Source: an uncultured Bacteroidota bacterium (GTDB taxonomy: Bacteria; Bacteroidota; Bacteroidia; Bacteroidales; P3). Taken from it: a DNA stretch of 64,000 bases. Positions 52,345-58,844 of this stretch are shown here, in pieces. The notes below the pieces were generated by a model, which was not told the origin of the DNA, ran no database searches, and saw only the letters and a program-made list of their open reading frames with translations. Every line of letters starts with the position of its first letter. Within the stretch, counting starts at the first letter, position 1. A program made the position numbers and the translations under genes. The DNA is taken from assembly GCA_902791695.1 (NCBI GenBank), contig CADAWR010000005.1, forward strand, positions 36,374-100,373, in the 5' to 3' direction.

Positions 52345-53344
52345 CCTGCTCGGCATGACATTGCCACAACTGCAGGAGCTCTGCGTCAACGAGGGCTTCC
52401 CGCGCTTCACGGCCAAGCAGATCTGCGACTGGCTGTACAAGAAGCGTGTGGACAGCATCGATGCCATGACAAACCTCTCGCTCAAGCAACGCTCACGCCT
52501 GGGCGAGATAGCCTTCATCGGGCGCGAAACACCGGTGCGCTGCGCCGTCAGCAAGGACGGCACCAAGAAGTACCTATTCCCCGTGCTCGATGGCCATTAT
52601 ATCGAGACCGTATACATCCCCGAGGAAGACCGCGCCACACTGTGCGTAAGTTGCCAGGTGGGCTGCAAGATGGGCTGCCGCTTCTGCGTCACCGGCCAGC
52701 AGGGCTTCCACGGCAACCTCAGCGTCGGCGACATCCTCAACCAGCTCTTCTCCATCCCTGAGTATGAAAACCTTACCAACGTGGTCTTCATGGGCATGGG
52801 CGAACCAATGGACAACCTCGACGCCATCCTTGCCGCCACACAGGTGATGACCGCCGACTGGGGCCTCGGCTGGAGCCCAAAGCGTATCACCGTATCCACC
52901 GTAGGAATTGTGCCAGGCCTCAAGCGCTTCCTCGACGAGAGCCAGTGCCACCTTGCCGTCAGCCTCCACAATCCTGTGCCGCAGGAACGCCTCCAGATGA
53001 TGCCGGTGCAAAAGGCATTCCCCCTCAACGAAGTGCTGGCCCTGCTGCGCCACTACGACTGGAGCGGCCAGCGGCGCCTCTCGTTCGAGTACACCATGTT
53101 CCGGGGCGATAACGACGACCAACTGCATGCGCAGAAACTTGTAGAGGCGCTGAAAGGCCTCGACTGTCGCGTCAACCTTATACGCTTCCATGAGTCGCCA
53201 GAAGCGCCCTACAAAACCTCCATGCCGACGACTATAAAAGCCTTCCAGGACTACCTGAACCGTCACGGCGTCATCTGCACACTCCGTGCTTCGCGCGGAC
53301 AGGATATCGACGCCGCCTGCGGCCTTCTGGCAGGCAAAAACTAA
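52319..53344 (+). CDS. rlmN: 23S rRNA (adenine2503-C2)-methyltransferase
   Basis: This 341-aa radical SAM enzyme methylates A2503 of 23S rRNA (and A37 of some tRNAs). The iron-sulfur Cys are in GCKMGCRFC (CxxxCxxC). MGMGEPMDN and STVGIVPGL (SAM-binding) follow. SLHNPVPQERLQMMPVQKAF, the RGDNDDQLHAQKL segment and a C-terminal TLRASRGQDIDAACGLLAG carry the remaining conserved residues. The start overlaps the PBP1A stop by 26 bases in another frame. Its TAA shares bases with the opposing TAG of the S26/VanZ gene. Confidence 0.95.
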   Translation: MKASTGISNLLGMTLPQLQELCVNEGFPRFTAKQICDWLYKKRVDSIDAMTNLSLKQRSRLGEIAFIGRETPVRCAVSKDGTKKYLFPVLDGHYIETVYIPEEDRATLCVSCQVGCKMGCRFCVTGQQGFHGNLSVGDILNQLFSIPEYENLTNVVFMGMGEPMDNLDAILAATQVMTADWGLGWSPKRITVSTVGIVPGLKRFLDESQCHLAVSLHNPVPQERLQMMPVQKAFPLNEVLALLRHYDWSGQRRLSFEYTMFRGDNDDQLHAQKLVEALKGLDCRVNLIRFHESPEAPYKTSMPTTIKAFQDYLNRHGVICTLRASRGQDIDAACGLLAGKN

Positions 53345-54141
53345 GCTCTACGGCTTTTCCTCTTCTTGAAGGCAAGCACTACCAACCAACCCAGCGTCAC
53401 ACCGATGGCGTTGGCGAAAAGGTCGTTGATGTCGAACCCACGGAACGGCAACATCCACTGCCCTCCTTCCGTAATCAGTCCCACACCCACTGCGGCAAGC
53501 CACACGAGCCACCTCGGACCAATGACATCCATCAGGAAAAGCGTACACGGAATATACACGCTGGCATGCAGCAGGTGGTCGGCACGCAGACCGAGGATAT
53601 AGTTGTCGAGCGGTATTCCCACTCCGTTCAGCGGTGCCCACATGAGGAATGCCAGCGCGGCAAAATACCATGGGCGCAACTGTCGGCGCCCCTTGCGGCC
53701 AAGCCAGCGCACCGCAAGGCGTCTAGCCCTGCTCCGTGCCAGAGCGCACCGGCTCTTACGCTGCCATTCGCTGTTGCCACACTCACTGCGGCTGCCGTCG
53801 GCGTGCTCCACAGCCACAATACGGGCCAGCAGCCCGTCACGCCCCACCTGCTCAGTGCCCCAGTTGTGGTCGCCCTGCATCAGGTACATATCACCATCGC
53901 GCCCCACCATGCGGTGCACGATATACCTGCCGTCGATGCAAAACAGCAGCACGTCGCCCTTGCGGGGCTCGTCCTCCAAAGGCGAGGCCACAATCTTGTC
54001 GGTGGCGTTCAGCGTGGGCAGCATGCTGGTGCCGCCGAAGGCAAGCTTGACGCTCTCCCCTGCCTCCAGCTGCTCACGCACCAGGCCAAAGTAGGCGCGA
54101 TAGGCGTCGGTACTGCCCTTCAATGTCACATTGTGGTTCAT
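53341..54141 (-). CDS. S26-like serine peptidase fused to a VanZ-like membrane domain
   Basis: This 266-aa protein has two parts. Residues 1-115 are an S24/S26 peptidase-like domain: FGGTSMLPTLNATDKIV (Ser39 nucleophile), KGDVLLFCID and YIVHRMVGRDGD, with His76 in place of the usual catalytic Lys. This is like SipW/ER-type signal peptidases (Ser/His dyad). Residues 158-258 are a VanZ-like membrane domain of about four segments (DHLLH, E225xxQ228, R234xxDxND, N244xxG247). A basic linker lies between. Last gene of the PqqD-HprK operon, overlapping HprK by 4 bases. Peptide substrate unknown. Confidence 0.8.
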   Translation of the reverse strand: MNHNVTLKGSTDAYRAYFGLVREQLEAGESVKLAFGGTSMLPTLNATDKIVASPLEDEPRKGDVLLFCIDGRYIVHRMVGRDGDMYLMQGDHNWGTEQVGRDGLLARIVAVEHADGSRSECGNSEWQRKSRCALARSRARRLAVRWLGRKGRRQLRPWYFAALAFLMWAPLNGVGIPLDNYILGLRADHLLHASVYIPCTLFLMDVIGPRWLVWLAAVGVGLITEGGQWMLPFRGFDINDLFANAIGVTLGWLVVLAFKKRKSRRA

Positions 54142-54995
54142 TGCCCGGCGAATATTGTATCGTGACTCAGCCTCGCAGCGGCGGCATCGGGCAGACAGCC
54201 CATACGGAACACCGCCGTGCGCTCAATCACGTTGGAGATAAAGTCCACCATCATGTCAGTCAGGCGCTCGTCGTGTGCCAGCAACGGCGGGCACGAGGGC
54301 TGCAGCGCAGCGAAAGCCTCCAGCACCCGCAAGGGGCATATGGTGTTTTCTTTACGCTGCTCCAGGCGCAGCAGTGCCGCCACGGGCCGACGCTCCTGCC
54401 TGAAACACGGGCTCTTGCCACTCCACGGCGAGCCATACACAGCCACTTCGCCATGTTCCACGGCCAGTATCGGACTGTCGTCGTTCAGCAGATAGCTTCC
54501 GGCAATGTTCTCAATCCACAGGCGCGTGTGCGTGCTCTTGCCGGTGCCGCTCTCGCCGAGGCATAGCACCGCCCTGCCGTCGCATACCACCGTCGACGAG
54601 TGCACAGGCACCCTGCCGCGGTGCAGCCCCGCCAGCGCGTAGGCGATCCACAGCACATAGAGCAACAGCGTCTCGTCCTCCACACTGCTGCACACCACCC
54701 TGTCGGGCTGGCGCATGTCGTAGCGCAACGCCACACCGCCGCCGAAGGTGCAGTAGTAAACACCCTCATTGTCGATTCCAAGGCGGAACTCGCCCGATGT
54801 GCTCTCGAGCTTTTCGCATTGCAGCCAGCGGCATTCCGGCACTGCGGTCTCGGCGTCGAGCACAACCTCGATGCCGTCCAGGTGTCGACGCACCGCAAAC
54901 ACACGCATGCCGGGCAGTGCCATGGCGCGATGGAGGGTATCACCGCCCGCAAGCGTCACCCCCATTCCACCTATGCCGAGAGCCACACGTTCCAT
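54138..54995 (-). CDS. HprK-like serine kinase of a PqqD operon
   Basis: This 285-aa protein shows the HPr kinase C-terminal fold: VPVHSSTVVCDGRAVLCLGE and then SGTGKST, with Walker A GESGTGKST (147-155) and HSS (132-134). LLNDDSPILAVEHGEVAVYG (169 onward) supplies the Asp pair and the last part WSGKSP. Relatives in lasso-peptide and other RiPP clusters phosphorylate a precursor Ser; others are of unknown target. It does not resemble bifunctional HprK/P of Firmicutes by length or N-terminal domain. It follows PqqD by 1 base and overlaps the S26/VanZ gene. Confidence 0.82.
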   Translation of the reverse strand: MERVALGIGGMGVTLAGGDTLHRAMALPGMRVFAVRRHLDGIEVVLDAETAVPECRWLQCEKLESTSGEFRLGIDNEGVYYCTFGGGVALRYDMRQPDRVVCSSVEDETLLLYVLWIAYALAGLHRGRVPVHSSTVVCDGRAVLCLGESGTGKSTHTRLWIENIAGSYLLNDDSPILAVEHGEVAVYGSPWSGKSPCFRQERRPVAALLRLEQRKENTICPLRVLEAFAALQPSCPPLLAHDERLTDMMVDFISNVIERTAVFRMGCLPDAAAARLSHDTIFAGQ

Positions 54996-54996
54996 C

Positions 54997-55266
54997 TCAA
55001 TCCAGTATCAAGCCTTCCTTCTTCATAGACTTTACCCACTCGCCGGCGTCCTTCAGCGCTGTGGCTGCGTCCACCTCGTACTCGTCGGTGAGCACCGCGG
55101 CCACATCCTCAACCGTGAATTCACGCCCCGACAGGCGTTCGTGCAGCAGCATCGAGCTCTCGTTGAGCCCCACCACCTTCGTCATGTCGGCGGCACCGTC
55201 GCCCTGCATCATCACGATATTCTCGCCCGCAACGTGGCGCACCCGCTTCCTTGTGTCTATTCTCAT
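54997..55266 (-). CDS. PqqD-family (RRE) peptide-binding protein
   Basis: This 89-aa protein matches the PqqD/RRE fold. VRHVAGENIVMMQGDG leads the beta hairpin, VVGLNESSMLLHERLSGREF is the conserved LNxSxxxLWxxL helix, and TVEDVAAVLTDEYEVDAATA is the winged-helix tail with a following KSMKKEGLIL. RRE proteins bind precursor leader peptides for RiPP-tailoring enzymes. First clear gene of the operon; a 17-18-codon frame ends 2 bases before its ATG. No precursor, cyclase or radical SAM enzyme is in view. Confidence 0.85.
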   Translation of the reverse strand: MRIDTRKRVRHVAGENIVMMQGDGAADMTKVVGLNESSMLLHERLSGREFTVEDVAAVLTDEYEVDAATALKDAGEWVKSMKKEGLILD

Positions 55267-55268
55267 GG

Positions 55269-55325
55269 CTATATCCGTGTTTTATTCTCTTCTAACGCAG
55301 CTAAGGCCTTTTTAGTATCCATCAT
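55269..55325 (-). CDS. Micro-ORF upstream of the PqqD gene (candidate small peptide)
   Basis: MMDTKKALAALEENKTRI is an 18-codon frame with TAG ending 2 bases before the PqqD ATG. A second Met is next to the first. It is Lys/Ala/Glu-rich and helical, like leader peptides, but has no Cys/Ser/Thr-rich core typical of RiPP precursors. It may only couple translation. Too short to prove from one sequence. Confidence 0.35.
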   Translation of the reverse strand: MMDTKKALAALEENKTRI

Positions 55326-55360
55326 TTCATTTTTAAACCTTCAACATTCAATTTATTTCG

Positions 55361-55368
55361 TATCTTTG
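55361..55368 (+). promoter_or_regulatory. -7 box (TATCTTTG) immediately before the cutC ATG
   Basis: TATCTTTG is followed by CACC and ATG (55373). Starting 4-5 bases after the G would put the 5' end at the ATG. No good -33 TTTG is seen at 19-21 bases spacing. Confidence 0.6.
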
Positions 55369-55372
55369 CACC

Positions 55373-56059
55373 ATGATTGACGTTGAGATATGCACGCCGT
55401 CGCGGCTCTCCGCCGTATCGGCAAAGGAAGGCGGAGCAAAGCGCATCGAGCTCTGCTCCAACCTCGAAGTCGGAGGCCTGACGCCTACCGACGAGGACAT
55501 AGTATACTGCGTGCAGACCCTTGGCCTGCGCACCCACGTGCTTGTGCGACCGCGCGCCGGCAACTTCCTCTACTCCGCCGACGAAATGGCCGAAATCGAA
55601 CGCACCGTCATGCGCTGCCGCCAGCTCGGCGCCGCCGCCGTGGTGGTGGGCTTCCTCACGCCCGACGGCAAGGTGGACCTCGGGCTTACACGCCGCATAG
55701 TCCAGCTCGCCGCCCCCATGGAGGTCACCTTCCACCGTGCCTTCGACGAAGCCCTGCAAGACCCCATCGAGGCCCTACAAGCCGTCATGGATGCCGGCTG
55801 CCACCGCCTGCTCACCTCGGGCCAGGCACCCACCGCACCGCAGGGCGCCGCTGTCATCAAGCGACTCGTTGACCACTCCTCCTGCCTCAAGATACTGGCA
55901 GGCTCGGGCGTCACACCCGACAATGTCCGCCAACTGATTGCCGCCACCGGCGTCACGGAAGTCCACGGCTCCTGCAAGACCACCCTCCCCGACGGCACCC
56001 TCCAGACCGACGCCGCGCAGGTGCACCGACTCCTCTCCGTACTCGCTCCGTCTGTTTAA
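55373..56059 (+). CDS. cutC: CutC-family copper homeostasis protein
   Basis: This 228-aa TIM-barrel protein belongs to the CutC family. It begins MIDVEICTPSRLSAVSAKEG and GAKRIELCSNLEVGGLTPT, followed by LRTHVLVRPRAGNFLYSADE and VTFHRAFDEA. LLTSGQAPTAPQGAAVIKRL and ILAGSGVTPDNVRQLI are also family segments. Its role in copper handling is debated, and several homologues may have other enzymatic functions. The ATG at 55373 is needed for the first strand. The last eight codons (LSVLAPSV) lie in intergenic repeat copy D, so the repeat supplies the stop. Confidence 0.9.
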   Translation: MIDVEICTPSRLSAVSAKEGGAKRIELCSNLEVGGLTPTDEDIVYCVQTLGLRTHVLVRPRAGNFLYSADEMAEIERTVMRCRQLGAAAVVVGFLTPDGKVDLGLTRRIVQLAAPMEVTFHRAFDEALQDPIEALQAVMDAGCHRLLTSGQAPTAPQGAAVIKRLVDHSSCLKILAGSGVTPDNVRQLIAATGVTEVHGSCKTTLPDGTLQTDAAQVHRLLSVLAPSV

Positions 56060-56141
56060 CGGTTGTTCACCGGTTGTTCTACGGTTAAAACCGGTAAACA
56101 ACCGGTAAACAACCGTAGAACTGTCGGAGCGGATACGTAGA
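56033..56141 (+). repeat. Hairpin-type intergenic repeat family, copy D
   Basis: CTGTTTAACGGTTGTTCACC starts at 56052, and AAACAACCGTAGAACTGTCG ends at 56125. The mirror is imperfect. GCTCCG (56045-56050) opposes CGGAGC (56125-56130). It overlaps the 3' end of cutC, unlike copies A-C, which lie between genes. Confidence 0.8.
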
Positions 56142-56201
56142 GGCGACGTTCCGGCGACAATAAAAATCCACCACAAAGCGTTATATAATATTATGATTAA
56201 C

Positions 56202-58778
56202 ATGAAGAGATATATCTTGCTGGCGGCGACAGTGCTGTGCCTTGCCGCCTGCCATCGCGACCCGCATTTTATCACAGACAAAGACTATCGGAATGAAGTG
56301 CACGCCGACTACGAGGCGCGCATGGCCGAGTTCCCCATGCTACATGTGCAGCTGGACACGCTGAGCCGCGCCAAGCGCGAGGCCATGGAGTTCCTCTACG
56401 CCTATATGCCGCTGAGCGACCTGGCCGACTATAAGCCGGCGTTCTTCCTGCAGCAGGTATACATGGCCTTCACGGCACGCGAGGAGATGCCGTGGGGCAA
56501 GGATATACCGGAGGATGTATTCCGCCACTTCGTGCTGGTGTACCGCGTGAACAACGAGAACCTCGACAATGCGCGCACGCTGCTATACGGCGAACTGAAA
56601 GAGCGCGTGCAGGGCATGACAATAGAGGAGGCGGCGCTGGAGGTGAACCACTGGTGCCACGAGCATGTGGCCTACCGCGCCAGCGACAGCCGCACCTCAT
56701 CGCCGCTGGCCACGATGCGCACCTCGCTGGGCCGATGCGGCGAGGAGAGCACCTTCACGGTCACGGCGTTGCGCACTGTGGGCATACCGGCGCGCCAGTG
56801 CTATACGCCGCGCTGGGCGCACTGCGACGACAACCATGCGTGGGTGGAAGTATATGTCAATGGCAAGTGGAAGTTTCTCGGTGCCTGCGAGCCCGACCCG
56901 CAGCTCAATATGGGCTGGTTCTCCGTGCCGAGCACGCGCTGCATGATGGTGCATACCAAGGCTTTCGGCCGCTACAAAGGCGACGAGGAGGTGGTGAAGC
57001 GCACAAGCATGTACAGCGAGCTTAACCTGTTGAGCCACTATGCGCCCACACGGCGCGTGACGATAACTGTGCGCGACACCGACGGCAAGCCGCTGGAAGG
57101 CGCACAGGTGAAGTTCAAGCTCTATAACTACGCCGAATACTACACGTTAGCCACGATGACTACCGACGCCGAGGGCAAGGCTTCGCTGACCACCGGCCTC
57201 GGCGACCTGCTAATCTGGGCGACTGATGGTGAGCATTATGCATTCGACAAGCTGGACGTCCGACAGGATAGTACGTTGGCATTGGTAATACCATCAACCC
57301 TCAATTCCCAATTACCAATTCTCAATTACGAGATGGTTCCTCCCGTAGCTGGACAGCCCAAGGTGGTGGCCACTGATGAGGAGACTGCCGCCAACGCCAA
57401 GCGCCTGGCCTACGAGGACTCGCTGCGCAATGCCTACACCGCCACGTTCCCCACCTACGAGAAGTGGTGGAAGATGTCGGACTACCCTGTTGCCGTGCAT
57501 CCTGACGTGGCACCCGAGAAGGCTTGGGAACTGGTGAAGAAGAGCGAAGGTAACTGGCGCGAGACAACTACGTTCATTGACACCAGTATGGTTTTGCGCC
57601 GCGAATTTTATGAATATATGTGCACCTACAGCGACAAGGACCTGCGTGACATCTCTGCAGCCACGCTTGAAGCGCATTGGACTGAGCCGTGGCAGTATAA
57701 AAGCTACTCTCGGGAAGTCTATGAGAAAGGCATCATGCCCGCCCGCATCAGCAACGAGATGGTGCGCCCCTACCGCGAGGAACTGGCTTGCTTCAAGGGT
57801 ATGACGGCCGAAGAGATACGCCAGTGGGCGGTGGATAGTATCGCCATCGACGACAGCAGCAACTACTTTGGCTGCCCCATTTCGCCCGTGGGTGTCTACA
57901 AGCTGCGCTGTGCCGACAGCCACAGCCGCGACATCTTCTTCGTGGCCGCCTGCCGTGCCGCCGGGGTGCCTGCCTATCTGGACAACGCTACCAACATCCT
58001 TTACACATGGAGTGGCAAATCATGGCAAACAACATCTTTCTCTATCAACTCTATCTCCTCTATCGTATCTAACCCGGCCACCCTCACTCTCACCTACCGT
58101 GGCAAGGAGCCCGCCAAGCCCGTCTATTGGCCGCACTTCACGCTTGCCAAACTGGAGAACGGCGACTTGCGCACCTTCGACTTCGAAGACGACGCGCGCA
58201 TGGCTTCCTTCCCCGCCACCATCGAGCTGGAGCCCGGCGTCTACTGCCTCAGCACCGGCAACCGCTACCCCGACGGGGCGGTGCGCTCGCGCCTGGAGTT
58301 CTTCGAGGTGAAGGCTGGCGAAAAGGTGACAAAGGAAATCATCATACTGCCGCTGATGGCACGCACCGACGAGTTGGGCGTGGTGGACAAGAAGCTGGAA
58401 CTCTTCGACGGCATTGAGCTTTGGGACTACGCCGGCGACGCCGGTATGCTTTATGTCAATCTGGGCGACTACAGCGAGCCGTCGAAGCATCTTATAGTGG
58501 AGCTCCGCCAGCTGCAGAAGGAGATGAAACTGTGGGGCGGCATGACATTCATGGTGGGGCCCACCACCATAGGCATGCCCTCGTGGGGCCTTGTGAATAC
58601 CGACTTCGCCTACCAGAAGGGAATGCTTGAGCAGCGCATACTGGAGGCCATCAATAGCAGCGACAACATGCAGTACCCGCTGGTGGTACTCATAGACAAA
58701 GACGGCCACATACTCTACCGCAGCCAAGGCTACAAGATAGGCGTGGTGGAGCAAGTGCTGAAAGCCGCAAAGCGATAA
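56202..58778 (+). CDS. Transglutaminase-domain lipoprotein
   Basis: This 858-aa protein starts at 56202: MKRYILLAATVLCLAACHRD, lipobox Cys at residue 17 (a start at 56193 would add MIN). The transglutaminase-like core (about residues 150-245) has SSPLATMRTSLGRCGEESTF with the catalytic Cys, DDNHAWVEVY with the His and GACEPDPQ with the Asp. The latter part has a carboxypeptidase-regulatory-like module (about 285-365, RVTITVRDTDGKPLEGAQVK), a second transglutaminase-like segment (YKLRCADSHSRDIFFVAACR) and a thioredoxin-like tail (PLVVLIDKDGHILYRSQGY). It is likely outer-membrane anchored; substrate unknown. Confidence 0.85.
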   Translation: MKRYILLAATVLCLAACHRDPHFITDKDYRNEVHADYEARMAEFPMLHVQLDTLSRAKREAMEFLYAYMPLSDLADYKPAFFLQQVYMAFTAREEMPWGKDIPEDVFRHFVLVYRVNNENLDNARTLLYGELKERVQGMTIEEAALEVNHWCHEHVAYRASDSRTSSPLATMRTSLGRCGEESTFTVTALRTVGIPARQCYTPRWAHCDDNHAWVEVYVNGKWKFLGACEPDPQLNMGWFSVPSTRCMMVHTKAFGRYKGDEEVVKRTSMYSELNLLSHYAPTRRVTITVRDTDGKPLEGAQVKFKLYNYAEYYTLATMTTDAEGKASLTTGLGDLLIWATDGEHYAFDKLDVRQDSTLALVIPSTLNSQLPILNYEMVPPVAGQPKVVATDEETAANAKRLAYEDSLRNAYTATFPTYEKWWKMSDYPVAVHPDVAPEKAWELVKKSEGNWRETTTFIDTSMVLRREFYEYMCTYSDKDLRDISAATLEAHWTEPWQYKSYSREVYEKGIMPARISNEMVRPYREELACFKGMTAEEIRQWAVDSIAIDDSSNYFGCPISPVGVYKLRCADSHSRDIFFVAACRAAGVPAYLDNATNILYTWSGKSWQTTSFSINSISSIVSNPATLTLTYRGKEPAKPVYWPHFTLAKLENGDLRTFDFEDDARMASFPATIELEPGVYCLSTGNRYPDGAVRSRLEFFEVKAGEKVTKEIIILPLMARTDELGVVDKKLELFDGIELWDYAGDAGMLYVNLGDYSEPSKHLIVELRQLQKEMKLWGGMTFMVGPTTIGMPSWGLVNTDFAYQKGMLEQRILEAINSSDNMQYPLVVLIDKDGHILYRSQGYKIGVVEQVLKAAKR

Positions 58779-58792
58779 AGGCCAAGAAACAA

Positions 58793-58826
58793 AAAAGAGG
58801 GTGCCTCACTTGAGACACCCTCTTTT
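58793..58826 (+). terminator. Bidirectional terminator between the transglutaminase and OmpA genes
   Basis: AAAAGAGGGTG.CTC (from 58793) pairs with GAGACACCCTCTTTT (58812-58826). The two convergent genes share it. Confidence 0.9.
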
Positions 58827-58844
58827 ATTATCCGGTTGTCGGGA

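Noticed and set aside
53341-55266. Complete lasso-peptide cluster
   Set aside because: No asparagine-synthetase-like cyclase, no transglutaminase-type leader protease (B2) and no precursor with a lasso core are present. The transglutaminase at 56202 is a lipoprotein of another class.
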